Below are positions 27,847 to 36,570 of a DNA stretch of 61,711 bases, in pieces. The notes under the pieces were generated by a model that was not told the DNA's origin, made no database searches, and was given only the letters and a program-made list of their open reading frames with translations. Origin of the DNA: Nocardia cyriacigeorgica (GTDB taxonomy: Bacteria > Actinomycetota > Actinomycetes > Mycobacteriales > Mycobacteriaceae); contig NZ_VBUT01000017.1 of the NCBI RefSeq assembly GCF_005863245.1, forward strand, positions 1 to 61,711, read 5' to 3'. The translations under genes and the position numbers were made by a program. The stretch's first letter is position 1; each line of letters opens with the position of its first letter.

Positions 27847-28830
27847 TCAGTCGGGTCGGTTGGTTCGATTGGTGGCGCTGCTCCGCTCAAGGTCCCGTAT
27901 GTGGCTGGGTGGCACGCGGTAGCGGAGGCGGAATGCCTTGTTGAATGCGGCTATGGAGGGGAAGCCGCTCGTGGTGGCGATTTCGTGGATCGTTTGGCGG
28001 TTGCGGTTGTCGGTCAGGAGTTGGTGGGCGTGGTCGAGGCGGGTGTCGCGGATGAGTCTTGCGGGTGTTGTGCCTGCAGCGTGCAATGCTCGCTCGAGGG
28101 TGCGCTTGGAACAGCCGAGGTGCTGGGCGACGGCGTCGGGGGTGAGCCAGTAGTGGCCGGCGTTGTTGGTGATGTAGTTGCGTGCTTCGCGAGCGAGGCG
28201 GTCTAGACGGGTGGCGGCCGGGGCGTGTTCTTCGTGAAGGGATTCGGCGAGGAGGTCGGTCAGGCGGTTGGTGATGGCGAGGAATTCGGTGCTGGTGACC
28301 GATTCTCGATGGGTCACCAGTGTTGAGGTCAGGGCGGAGACGGCGGCGTGGGCGGTGCGGCCTTGGTGGCCGGCGAGGGGCGCTGTCCGTCGGAGGGTGT
28401 TGGTGATTTCGTCGTGAGGGAAGGTGAGCATCCGGATTCGGGCGTGGTTGGTGTGTGTCAGCGTGAGTGGTCGGGCCATCGAGATGATGCCCAGTTGTCC
28501 TGGTGTGAGGGTGATCTGGGTGTCGGATTGCTCGAGCACAGCGGTGCCGGTGACCGGGATGAGGAGGGATACGCGGTCGCCGAAGTCGTTGTCGCGGAGG
28601 TGGCGTGGGGTGCGCCGGTAGCTGGCGGCGTGGGAGGTGAACTCGACCAGCTTGTGATCACCGGCATGTGCCGTTCTGCTGTTTCCGATGAAGTGGTTGC
28701 TGTCTCGGGAGAACGAGTATGACAACGCACCGTGGTGCCCGGTTACATAGTCCATCCAGCTATCGAGCCGTTCGGCTCGCGGGTGCTCGGTGGTGTCGAG
28801 CTGGTCGAGATGGTAAGTCGGATCGCTCAT
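27847..28830 (-). CDS. AraC-family transcriptional regulator
   Basis: The product is 327 residues from ATG 28830, which is preceded by GGAGGGGGG. The N-terminal ~190 residues are an AraC-binding-like sensor domain (LIPVTGTAVLEQ...TPGQLGII). The C-terminal ~100 residues hold two helix-turn-helix motifs (LTPDAVAQHLGCSKRTLERAL and IHEIATTSGFPSIAAFNKAFRLRYRVPP). The C-terminal motif ends in the usual 'F.K.F....G..P'-like form. The target is unknown. It points away from the plus-strand transfer operon and sits beside a decayed kinase. Confidence 0.92.
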   Translation of the reverse strand: MSDPTYHLDQLDTTEHPRAERLDSWMDYVTGHHGALSYSFSRDSNHFIGNSRTAHAGDHKLVEFTSHAASYRRTPRHLRDNDFGDRVSLLIPVTGTAVLEQSDTQITLTPGQLGIISMARPLTLTHTNHARIRMLTFPHDEITNTLRRTAPLAGHQGRTAHAAVSALTSTLVTHRESVTSTEFLAITNRLTDLLAESLHEEHAPAATRLDRLAREARNYITNNAGHYWLTPDAVAQHLGCSKRTLERALHAAGTTPARLIRDTRLDHAHQLLTDNRNRQTIHEIATTSGFPSIAAFNKAFRLRYRVPPSHIRDLERSSATNRTNRPD

Positions 28831-29330
28831 TCGAGCCCCCCTCCGCGATGACGCAAATCGAGCATTGGTGTCGCATATTGAGCAGCCGGTCAGTGCCCTG
28901 TCCAAAGCATATGCCACGGGAAGGTTCGTGGCAGACGTAGTGAGTTCGGCACGACCGATTCGCCGCGGTGCCTAATCACCTCTGCAGCACCGGGTTTCCG
29001 ATGGAAAGGCACCGATCGACGTGAATCCCGTGCCTATCATCCAGGGTATTACGTGCACCGCATTTCGTATCGGCCGAATTCGACCTAGTTGTTTTACTCG
29101 CTCATCGGCAACCGAATACGAAGGTTGTACTTGCCCGTTGGCAGACTCGCGCTAATTCTGGCAGCGAGATTCGGCTGCGAGTGGCAACGTGGATCCGGCG
29201 TTTCGGCGCCAAGCAACCGGCGGGATGCAAAATGTTTGCTGTAGGTGTGTTTCGTGCGGGCGGAGGCGGATGGCTTGTCGCGAATCGTCATCGGATCGGA
29301 TTACTCGAGGTAGTGGCGGCCGTTCTGCTA
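28831..29330. other. 500-bp intergenic region, no gene seen
   Basis: This lies between the araC-type start and the XRE regulator's stop and should contain the araC-type promoter. It is locally less GC-rich (TATTACGTGC, TTGTTTTACTCG). No supported reading frame was found. Confidence 0.45.
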
Positions 29331-30170
29331 CTAATCGGCGTGTCGCGTCGGCGTGTCGTGGGCTCGTTTGTGATCTGTGGGGCCGGAATATGGCTGTGGG
29401 GTGGCGATGAGCAGTTGGATGTTGTGGGGGTGGCCGGGTTCGGCGATGACCAGGTGCAGGGAGGTGAGTTCGTCGGTGTGGGGGTCGCGGATGTGGAGGA
29501 GGTCGGTGACGGGGCGGCCGTAGATGACCTCGACGGTGGGTGTCCAGAGGCGTTGGAAGTCTTTGTTGGGGCCGAGGCGGCGCATGATGTCGCGGACCTG
29601 GATCGAGTCGCGGTAGCGGGCGAGGACGGGTTTGGTGGTGGCGATGGCGCGGGCGGTTTCGGCTTCCCATTCGACGAGTACCTTGCGGGCCTCGGGTGTG
29701 AACAGCCAGGTGGGGATGCCGTCGGTGGACTCGATGCCGGGCAGGGCCGCGCGGAAACTCTCGTTGCAGGCGAGAATGTTCCACAGTGGGTCCACGTAGG
29801 CGGCGAGGATGCCACGATTGGTGAGGTCGGTCAGCTGGGCCATCAGGGCGGTATCGCCGGAGACGAGCTGCCGCAGTTTGTCGGGAGGGTCCAGGTTGAC
29901 CGCTGGTGCGCGGAGTTCACGCAGGTAGCGGGCCTGATGGGGGTTGCAGCGGTAGCCGGCGATGAGTTGTTCGAGTACCTCGAGTGAGGGCATGGCCCGG
30001 TCGCTTTCGATCTTGGCGAGGTAGGTCGTGCTGACGCCGTGGCGCAGGTAGGCGGTGGCGCGGGAGATGCCGAGCGTGTTGCGGATTTGCAGGCACGCGG
30101 TGCCGAGGGTCGGGATGTGCGGGCGTTCGTGGTCGGTGGGGTGGGGTCGGCGTGTGGGGTTCCGGGTCAT
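29331..30170 (-). CDS. XRE-family regulator with MmyB-like ligand-binding domain
   Basis: The product is 279 residues from ATG 30170. The helix-turn-helix lies at about 25-75 (IRNTLGISRATAYLRHGVSTTYLAKIESDRAMPS), ending in the typical E...R.P pattern. The C-terminal PAS-like MmyB domain (about 110-240) has NRGILAAYVDPLWNILACNESFRAALPG and later LGPNKDFQRLWT. Such regulators often control oxidoreductases in actinomycetes. It is divergent from the plus-strand operon beginning at 30546 and may control it, which is inference. AAGGGGG precedes the start. The residues before M1 in the open frame are not required. Confidence 0.9.
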   Translation of the reverse strand: MTRNPTRRPHPTDHERPHIPTLGTACLQIRNTLGISRATAYLRHGVSTTYLAKIESDRAMPSLEVLEQLIAGYRCNPHQARYLRELRAPAVNLDPPDKLRQLVSGDTALMAQLTDLTNRGILAAYVDPLWNILACNESFRAALPGIESTDGIPTWLFTPEARKVLVEWEAETARAIATTKPVLARYRDSIQVRDIMRRLGPNKDFQRLWTPTVEVIYGRPVTDLLHIRDPHTDELTSLHLVIAEPGHPHNIQLLIATPQPYSGPTDHKRAHDTPTRHAD

Positions 30171-30545
30171 GGCCGGAAGTCCCCCTTTCTTGGGGTCTTC
30201 CATCGACGGGTGGGGCACAGATATGCTGAAAAGTTCCCCCGAGCAGATGTTTCCGGTTCTACCAGAGTGGGTACCGACCGGCAAGGCATGTCGCGAATCG
30301 CCCGCTCGGTTGGATTGCTGAATCTGTGCTCAAGTCCCGGATATGCCGTTGTTGGCGGCGCCTGACGCCAAAGGGTCTTTTACCCTGGCGGCAGCAAATT
30401 GGATGGAATTGCCTGGTCAGCCGGCTATCGTGATTGGCCACTACGGTGTTTACTCCAATTGTGTCCAGTCGAAACCCTAGCGCGGGAGCCCTTTTCGCGG
30501 TTTGGATGGTGGTGCAAGCCCACTTCCGGCGAAAGGAAATCCTCC
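30171..30545. promoter_or_regulatory. Divergent promoter region of the XRE gene and the transfer operon
   Basis: This ~375-bp region separates the XRE regulator from the first small gene of the plus-strand operon. It contains the inverted repeat TTGGCG-N8-CGCCAA at 30352-30371, a candidate operator. No gene was found within it. AAAGGA precedes the GTG at 30546. Confidence 0.5.
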
Positions 30546-30653
30546 GTGGATCCCATCGTGATTCTCGACTACCTCAACCTCGGCCTGTCAGTTCTGAATA
30601 ACGGGCTGTCGGTGATCATCAACGGCCTGACCCTGATCCTGCCGCTGCTCTGA
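30546..30653 (+). CDS. 35-residue hydrophobic peptide with heptad-like repeats
   Basis: The GTG at 30546 is preceded by AAAGGAAATCCTCC, a good Shine-Dalgarno, and the frame stops at 30651-30653. The sequence is almost entirely Leu/Ile/Val/Asn/Gly. It repeats every seven residues: LNLGLSV, LNNGLSV, IINGLTL. Only two acidic residues and no Lys/Arg are present, so it is likely membrane-associated or self-assembling. It lies ~125 bp ahead of the Pro/Gly-rich secreted protein and is the first gene of the operon. It could be a small secreted or membrane factor, or a leader peptide. No family is recognised. Confidence 0.6.
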   Translation: MDPIVILDYLNLGLSVLNNGLSVIINGLTLILPLL

Positions 30654-30777
30654 CCCTGCGGTAGCTGAAAGCCGCCTCTCAGAACAGTTTCGGTGCCTGG
30701 GAGGCGAGCAATCTTCCGCGCACCGTCGCGCGATTCTCTTCTTTCCATTCTTCCTTGTGACGAAGGGTCTATTTGTC

Positions 30778-31719
30778 ATGCCCAAATCCTTTGCATCTCA
30801 CAGTAACTCGACGCGTCAACTCAGAGCTCGGCCGGGAGCCGGTGCGGTTCGGTGGCGCGGTTCGGGCGTGGAGTTCGGTGCGCGTCTGCTGTTGATGGGC
30901 ACGGTGCCGGTGGTGATCGTGGCCGGCGCCGGCAATGCGGCGGCGTTGGCCGATGCCGCGGCAGTGATCGCCGATCAGCCCGGCGTGACCGTCCCCGCCC
31001 AACCCGGCACGACACCGCCCCCGGCGCCACCACCACCTCCTCCGGAGCCGCCGGCCCAGGAGCCGGCACCGGAACCCGCTCCGCCTCCGGTGTATTACGT
31101 GCAGCCTCCGGAGATCCGGAACGAGGCTCCGTCGCGTCCGGCGCCGCCGCCGGAGGCTCCGGTGGAGCCGGTTCGGATTGAAGAACTGCATCTGCCCGAG
31201 CCGGTGCCGCCGGTGGCTCCGATCGAGGCGCCGGAGGACGCGATCCGGGTCGGGCAGTGGCAGGCCCCGCGCCCGGAATGGCTCCCACCGCACGTGGCCG
31301 ACGGCATCAACGACGTCGCGGCGAACGCTGAAGCGCAAGTCGCGACCGCGCTGGACTCGGTCGGTATCCCAGCGGGGCGTTCGGACCGGGTGAGCGGAGC
31401 GACGCTGGCCGGCGCCGGGATCGGCGGAGCCGTCGGAGCGGTCGGTGTCGGGGGACCGGTGGCGGCCGTGGGTGCTGCGGTGGGTGGCGCGATCGGCGGC
31501 ACGATCGGCGGCATCGCCGGCGCCGCGCTCGGCACCGTAGTCCCCGTCCCGGTGGTTGGCACGGTCACCTCGGGGGTGGCGGGGACGGCGATCGGTGCGG
31601 CTGCGGGCGCGGCCGCCGGTGCTGCGGTCATCGGGGTACCCGTCGCGGCGGTGGCTGCGGTCGCCGCCGGAACCGTCGGCGCCGGTTTCGGCGCCGGCGT
31701 GGGGGTGGGACAGCCGTGA
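30778..31719 (+). CDS. Pro-rich, Gly/Ala-zipper exported protein
   Basis: The product is about 313 residues from ATG 30778. A basic N-tail and hydrophobic segment (LLLMGTVPVVIVAGAGNAAA) form a signal or anchor. A ~100-residue region dominated by Pro/Glu (TPPPAPPPPPPEPP) follows, then a short conserved-looking part (APRPEWLPPHVADGINDVA). The last ~110 residues are an extended Gly/Ala/Val zipper (GAGIGGAVGAVGVGGPVAA...). This resembles actinobacterial proteins sometimes labelled 'insoluble domain protein'. It would insert in or span an envelope layer. It overlaps the next gene by GTGA. Confidence 0.75.
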   Translation: MPKSFASHSNSTRQLRARPGAGAVRWRGSGVEFGARLLLMGTVPVVIVAGAGNAAALADAAAVIADQPGVTVPAQPGTTPPPAPPPPPPEPPAQEPAPEPAPPPVYYVQPPEIRNEAPSRPAPPPEAPVEPVRIEELHLPEPVPPVAPIEAPEDAIRVGQWQAPRPEWLPPHVADGINDVAANAEAQVATALDSVGIPAGRSDRVSGATLAGAGIGGAVGAVGVGGPVAAVGAAVGGAIGGTIGGIAGAALGTVVPVPVVGTVTSGVAGTAIGAAAGAAAGAAVIGVPVAAVAAVAAGTVGAGFGAGVGVGQP

Positions 31720-32957
31720 CAACCAACACCCGCTCACGTGTCGCTGCCGCCGTCGGGGTGACCGCCGCTGCCGCTTCGATCGCTGTCAGCTCCGGTGTCG
31801 GGCAGGCGGGCGCGGTGCCGATCGGGCCGAGCTGCCCGGCGCTGTTCGTGCTGGGTATCCAGGGCACCGGTCAATCCTCACCCGCCGCTGACCCCCTGGC
31901 CGACACCGGCGTCATCGGCGCGTTGCTCGGCCCGGTCGTGGCCGCAGTGCCACATCTGGTGCAGCGCGCCTACATCAGCTACGGCGCCGGTTTCGGTGGC
32001 GCGGTGCCTGGCGGCAGTGCGGACCCGTATGCGGCGTCGGTGACCGATGCCCGCCAACGCCTGGACGCCGCCGCCACGGATGTCGCGAGAGCGTGCCCGG
32101 CCACGATGATCGCTGGCGTCGGCTATTCCCAAGGCGCGCAAGCGCTATCGATGTTCGCCCGCGATGTCGGCGCTGGCGCGGGCCCGGTGAGCGCGGACCG
32201 GATCGCGGCGATCGCCTTGTATTCCAACCCGGACCGCGCCCCCGGTGCCCCGGTCTTCCCCGGACGCCTAGGGCAGTCGGTCCCGGACCCGGCGCCCGGC
32301 ACGAGCGGGGGCGCGGTGGTGGGCGTGCAGCTGCCGCATCCACCGGCCGCCGGTAGTGGCATCGCTGGTGGTGAGGCCAGCTATGGCGCGTTGACCGGTC
32401 GCGTGGCCGATATCTGCACCGACGGCGACCTCGCCTGCTCGGCACCCGACCGGGCGGCGCTGTTGCGGGTCGGTGCCGAACTCGCCGCCCAGGCCGATCT
32501 GCGGGACCCGATCGCTGCTTTCGCCTCGATGCACAGCCTGTTCACGACAGCACTGGGGCAGGCGTGGACCACGGTCGTTCTCAACGACTTCCAGGTCGGC
32601 GCCGGCAACGTCGACTACCTGCCGCAGCAGGGATTGGCGGCCCGGTTGATCGACGCCGCCGACCCCCGGACACCGGCACCGTCGCCGGAGCAGGCGGGTG
32701 CGGCGGCGGGCCGCTGGGCCGAGATCACCGCCACCGTCGCGGCGAATCCGCTGGTGTTGGTGCCGAAGCTGGCCGGGCAGCTTGGCGCGGCGTGGGGGCA
32801 GCTGGTCGCCGACAACGCCGACCTGATCAACCCCGCCGTCTGGGCCCGCTACGGCGACACCGTCGCCCGCCACAACGGCTACGCCGCCACCGGGCAACTG
32901 ACCTCGGGCACCGCGTGGCTGATCGCCGCCGCCCACGACATCGCAGGAAGCCGATGA
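31716..32957 (+). CDS. Secreted cutinase-family esterase (active-site Ser present)
   Basis: The product is 413 residues. A signal peptide (VAAAVGVTAAAASIAVSSGVGQAGA) is followed by the cutinase core: CPALFVLGIQGTGQSS, then IAGVGYSQGAQ with nucleophile Ser near residue 137. Cysteines (CP, AC, DIC, LAC) are positioned as in cutinases. An extra ~180-residue C-terminal extension is unusual, since classic cutinases are ~220 residues. Mycobacterial relatives hydrolyse lipid esters including trehalose dimycolate. A GTGA overlap with the previous gene and an ATGA overlap with the next place it firmly in the operon. Confidence 0.85.
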   Translation: MTTNTRSRVAAAVGVTAAAASIAVSSGVGQAGAVPIGPSCPALFVLGIQGTGQSSPAADPLADTGVIGALLGPVVAAVPHLVQRAYISYGAGFGGAVPGGSADPYAASVTDARQRLDAAATDVARACPATMIAGVGYSQGAQALSMFARDVGAGAGPVSADRIAAIALYSNPDRAPGAPVFPGRLGQSVPDPAPGTSGGAVVGVQLPHPPAAGSGIAGGEASYGALTGRVADICTDGDLACSAPDRAALLRVGAELAAQADLRDPIAAFASMHSLFTTALGQAWTTVVLNDFQVGAGNVDYLPQQGLAARLIDAADPRTPAPSPEQAGAAAGRWAEITATVAANPLVLVPKLAGQLGAAWGQLVADNADLINPAVWARYGDTVARHNGYAATGQLTSGTAWLIAAAHDIAGSR

Positions 32958-34099
32958 CGATGACCACAGACCTGCACGCCACTGCCAACGCCGACGACAC
33001 CTTCTACGCGAGCCCGGTGATGACTTTCGATACGGCGCCGGGCCAGATCGTGCGCCACCGCCCCGTCGACACCCCTCAGCTGCCGAACGCCGCCCGGGCC
33101 TGGCAAATCCTCTACGCCTCCCGCACCGGGTTCGGCGCACCCGTGGCCGCCTCCGGCATCGTGCTCACCCCCGACGTGGACGACCCCGCCGACCCGCTCC
33201 CGTTCGTCATCTACGCGCCCTTGTTCCACGGGCTTGGTGGTCGGTGCGCGCCATCGCAGCTGCTGGCCGGGGCGGGGTTCGAAGCCGAAGCCCACCACAT
33301 CGCCGCCCTGCTGGAGCGGGGTTGGACCGTCGCGGTCCCCGACGGGCACGGGCTCGGGGTGACCGGGATCGGCCCGCACCGTTTCCTGGCCGGTGGGGAC
33401 TCGGCGCGGGCGGTGCTCGACCTGGCGCGTGTGGTGCGAGCGTTGCCGGAGCTGGATGCCCCGGATCCGGCGGTCGCGGTCTGGGGATACGGCGACGGCG
33501 GCCGCGCCGCGGTATGGGCGGCCGAACAGCAGCCACGCTATGCCCCGGATATCGATCTGCGTGGGGTGGTGGCCGGCGCGGTCGCCGCGGACCCGGGCGC
33601 GCTGATTGCCGCGGCCGATGGGGGTGTGTGGGCGGGGTTGGCGGTCGCGGCGGTGATCGGGCTGGCCCGCGCCTACCGGCATCTGCCGGTCGCGCACATC
33701 CTCACCGAGGACGGGTATGCCATGGCCGAGACCGCCGCCACTATGGACACCGCCGCCCTACTCACCACCTACCGCAACCAGCCATTGGGGCAGTGGTGCG
33801 AACGGTCGGATCTGTGGAATGACCCGATGTGGCGGTATCTGCTGGCCAACGAAACCACCGGCCGCGACATCCCGCAGGCGCGGGTGCATCTGTATCACGG
33901 CGCCGATGACGCCATCGTCCCGATCGAGATGGGCCGCAACCTCTATCACACCTACCGCGACCGCGGTGTGCAGGTGAGCTGGCGCGAATTCCTCACCGGC
34001 CACGCCGGCACCGCGAGCAAAGGCAGCGAGGACGCCCTGCTGCGGCTGACGGCGCTATTGCCGCACCGCCGCATCCCACCACCACCGAAAACCACCTGA
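32954..34099 (+). CDS. Lipase-like alpha/beta-hydrolase lacking the nucleophile Ser
   Basis: The product is 381 residues and resembles LIP-type secretory lipases: TGFGAPVAASGIVLTP, then PDGHGLGV, then AVWGYGDGGRAAVWAAEQ, and later HGADDAIVP and TGHAGT for Asp/His. The nucleophile elbow, normally GYSQGG, reads GYGDGG near residue 177, so the catalytic Ser is replaced by Gly. No signal peptide is evident, unlike its neighbours. It may be a catalytically dead binding or structural protein. ATG 32954 overlaps the cutinase stop (ATGA). Longer upstream readings in this frame are rejected. Confidence 0.8.
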   Translation: MTMTTDLHATANADDTFYASPVMTFDTAPGQIVRHRPVDTPQLPNAARAWQILYASRTGFGAPVAASGIVLTPDVDDPADPLPFVIYAPLFHGLGGRCAPSQLLAGAGFEAEAHHIAALLERGWTVAVPDGHGLGVTGIGPHRFLAGGDSARAVLDLARVVRALPELDAPDPAVAVWGYGDGGRAAVWAAEQQPRYAPDIDLRGVVAGAVAADPGALIAAADGGVWAGLAVAAVIGLARAYRHLPVAHILTEDGYAMAETAATMDTAALLTTYRNQPLGQWCERSDLWNDPMWRYLLANETTGRDIPQARVHLYHGADDAIVPIEMGRNLYHTYRDRGVQVSWREFLTGHAGTASKGSEDALLRLTALLPHRRIPPPPKTT

Positions 34100-34191
34100 A
34101 TCGGCCTGCCCCGCCCCGGCGCCACCTCTCGCCCACGAGGCCGGGGCAGGCCACCACCAACACCACCTTCGACCAGAACGCGATATTCGCC

Positions 34192-35721
34192 ATGGACCCT
34201 CAACCACACCCACCCCGGATCTCACGCCGCCGTACTGTCGCCGTGCTCCTCACCACCACGGTCGCAGCGGCGACCGCGCTCGCTACCGGCACAGCGGATG
34301 CGGACACGACTGTGCCGCCGAGTGATTCGTGCCCTGTCCTGTTTGCAATTGGCGTGCAGGGTGGCGAGGAAACCTCCATCGACACCCCGAGCAACGTCGA
34401 TACCGGCGCACTGGGGCAGGTCTTCGCTCCTGTGACCGCGGCGGCCGGTGATCTGGTGCAGCGCGTGTATCTGCGGTTCGGCCACACGCCTGACGGTGCG
34501 CCGTTGGCCTTCGACGACGCCGTGACGGCGGCGGCCGCAGACCTGGATGCCACCGCAGCGGAGGTCGTGGAGCGCTGCCCGCACACGCAGGTCGCGGTGG
34601 TCGGCTACACCCAGGGCGCCGCGGCGGTGGCGCGATTCGCCGAACATGTCGGGACCGGCCGATCGCGTGTGCCCGCCGAAAGGATTGCCGCAGTCGCTTT
34701 GCTGGCCAACCCGAACCGTCCCGCACACACACCGGCGTTGCCGGGCCGGCCCGATGCCAGCACTCCGGCGCCGCCTGCGGGAACCGCCGGCGCGAACACC
34801 GCAGCCATCACACTGAGCAACCCAGGGCTGTCCGGCGCGGGCATCGGTACTGCCGCCGGGATCCGGGGAGCGTCGGGGTATGGGGCGTTGGCGGGGCGGG
34901 TCGCGGATCTGTGTGTGCCCGGGGACGCCACCTGTGACACACCAGCGGGCAGCGGCCTGGCGAGAGCGGTCGCCAACGTCACCGCCCGCAGTGCTATGCG
35001 TGACCCGGTCGCTGCGATCTCCACTGTCGCCCACGCACTTTCGGCCACAATTTACACCACGGCCGTCGAGGTCGTGAACGCCGACCTCACCGGCACCAGC
35101 CTCGACCAACTGTCCTACAACCCCACCAAGCCCCTGGCCCAACGCCTCGCCGAAGCCTCCGACCCCAGCTCGGTCCCGCCGGGCCCACGCGAAGCGCTCG
35201 CGGCGTTGTTCAAGGTCGGCACGATCGGGTTGAACGCGGTGATCACGGTGGCGCAGAAGGTCTTCACCCCCGCGACCATCGCTGAACTGGCCACCGTCGG
35301 ACTGACCAACCCCTGGGGTGCGGTCGCGTCCCTCGGAGCGAAGCTTGCCGGCGCGGTGGTCGAGCTGGTGCCGCCGCAGACCGCGGTGCGATGGATCAAC
35401 GATGCCTTCGACGCAGTGACGGGCCTGATCACGGATCCGGGCGAGCTGTATCAGGTCTCGGCGGCCGCGCACTACAGCGACACCAGCGGCCGCCACGGCG
35501 CCTACCAAACCATCCCCACCACTGACGGCCGTTCCGCCCTGGCCACCGTCGCCGACTGGCTCACCGCCGCCGCCCGCGACCTCGCCACCACCAACCCACC
35601 ACACGCCACAGCAACGACGGCCCCGACCATCCCGACCACGATCCCGCCGCCGACAACCCGTGAGACCGCGCCACCGTCGCCGTCGGTGACGTCGTCGCGG
35701 CCGGCGACCGGCGGTCCCTAG
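34192..35721 (+). CDS. Secreted cutinase-like protein with Thr at the nucleophile position
   Basis: The product is 509 residues. A twin-arginine-like signal (PRISRRRTVAVLLTTT...) is followed by a cutinase domain clearly paralogous to the gene at 31716 (CPVLFAIGVQGGEE, LVQRVYLRFG, VVGYTQGAAA, YGALAGRVADLC). The expected GYSQG is GYTQG near residue 140, so catalysis by Ser is lost or a Thr nucleophile is used. A long helical extension and a Pro/Thr-rich tail (~60 residues) follow, which could be a wall-spanning stalk. The ATG is preceded by ~90 bp of spacer after the lipase-like gene. Confidence 0.82.
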   Translation: MDPQPHPPRISRRRTVAVLLTTTVAAATALATGTADADTTVPPSDSCPVLFAIGVQGGEETSIDTPSNVDTGALGQVFAPVTAAAGDLVQRVYLRFGHTPDGAPLAFDDAVTAAAADLDATAAEVVERCPHTQVAVVGYTQGAAAVARFAEHVGTGRSRVPAERIAAVALLANPNRPAHTPALPGRPDASTPAPPAGTAGANTAAITLSNPGLSGAGIGTAAGIRGASGYGALAGRVADLCVPGDATCDTPAGSGLARAVANVTARSAMRDPVAAISTVAHALSATIYTTAVEVVNADLTGTSLDQLSYNPTKPLAQRLAEASDPSSVPPGPREALAALFKVGTIGLNAVITVAQKVFTPATIAELATVGLTNPWGAVASLGAKLAGAVVELVPPQTAVRWINDAFDAVTGLITDPGELYQVSAAAHYSDTSGRHGAYQTIPTTDGRSALATVADWLTAAARDLATTNPPHATATTAPTIPTTIPPPTTRETAPPSPSVTSSRPATGGP

Positions 35722-35853
35722 ACCCCTTCGCAGGGGCGAGAACAACAAGTCCGCAGACGTACCCGAGACCTGTCTGCTGATTCTCCCCGGCACTCGCCCC
35801 TCGAAGGGCCCCACCCCCATCACCGCGACCTTGAGCAGGGAGGTGAACACACA

Positions 35854-36567
35854 ATGACCAACCCCGACGACCACAACCACACCGGGCCCGGCTGGCAATG
35901 GCTCGACCACACTGAACCCACTGCACCGCAACCGGTCCCGAAATCGCGGCGTGCCCACACCGCACCGCATGACACCGCCGGGGACGGCGGTGCGGAATGG
36001 GCATGGCTCGACAGCACGCCCGACCACCGCACGGCCCGCGCACGGGAAACGCGTATGCCCGGCCGGGTATGGGCGGGGCTGGCCGCTGCCCTCGGCGTGT
36101 CCGGAGTGCTCATCGGCCTCGGCGTCGCCTCACTCGCCGGCCAGGACGAGGTGGCTGTCGCTGCCCCGGCGATCACCGCTGCGCCACCGACCTCAACGAG
36201 TAGCCCGGCGGCGTGTGAGGGCCTGACGGGGACAACGGTCACCGACAAGGCGGGCGACAACCACAGCCTGGCCGGAGTGGTCGCCGGCTTCCAACACGCC
36301 TACTACGTGCAGCGCAGCGCGGATGCAGCGATGCGATTCCTCGGTCCGGAGTCCGGAATCGTAGCCGAGGCACTGGCGGCGGGGATCGCGTCGATCCCGC
36401 CCGGCACCACCCATTGCGTTGCGATCACCCCGATCGCCGACACCGCCGCCGAGGTGCACCTGGCCGAAGTCCGGCCCGACGGGTCTCGCATCGACTACCT
36501 GCAACTGGTCAACGTCCGCCCCAGCCAACCCGACACCGTGATCACCAACATCCAGAGGCGGAGCTGA
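35854..36567 (+). CDS. Membrane-anchored NTF2/VirB8-like transfer protein
   Basis: The product is 237 residues. The N-terminal cytoplasmic part has two WxWLD motifs (GWQWLDHTEP and WAWLDSTPD). One transmembrane helix lies at about 70-92 (VWAGLAAALGVSGVLIGLGVASLAG). The extracytoplasmic domain (about 115-237) has AGFQHAYYVQRSADAAMRFL and a VHLAEVRPDGSRIDYLQLVNV strand pattern, like NTF2-fold TcpC/VirB8 proteins. GGGAGG precedes the ATG. It starts the transfer gene set after a 130-bp gap. The VirB8 comparison is by topology and pattern only. Confidence 0.68.
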   Translation: MTNPDDHNHTGPGWQWLDHTEPTAPQPVPKSRRAHTAPHDTAGDGGAEWAWLDSTPDHRTARARETRMPGRVWAGLAAALGVSGVLIGLGVASLAGQDEVAVAAPAITAAPPTSTSSPAACEGLTGTTVTDKAGDNHSLAGVVAGFQHAYYVQRSADAAMRFLGPESGIVAEALAAGIASIPPGTTHCVAITPIADTAAEVHLAEVRPDGSRIDYLQLVNVRPSQPDTVITNIQRRS

Positions 36568-36570
36568 ACA

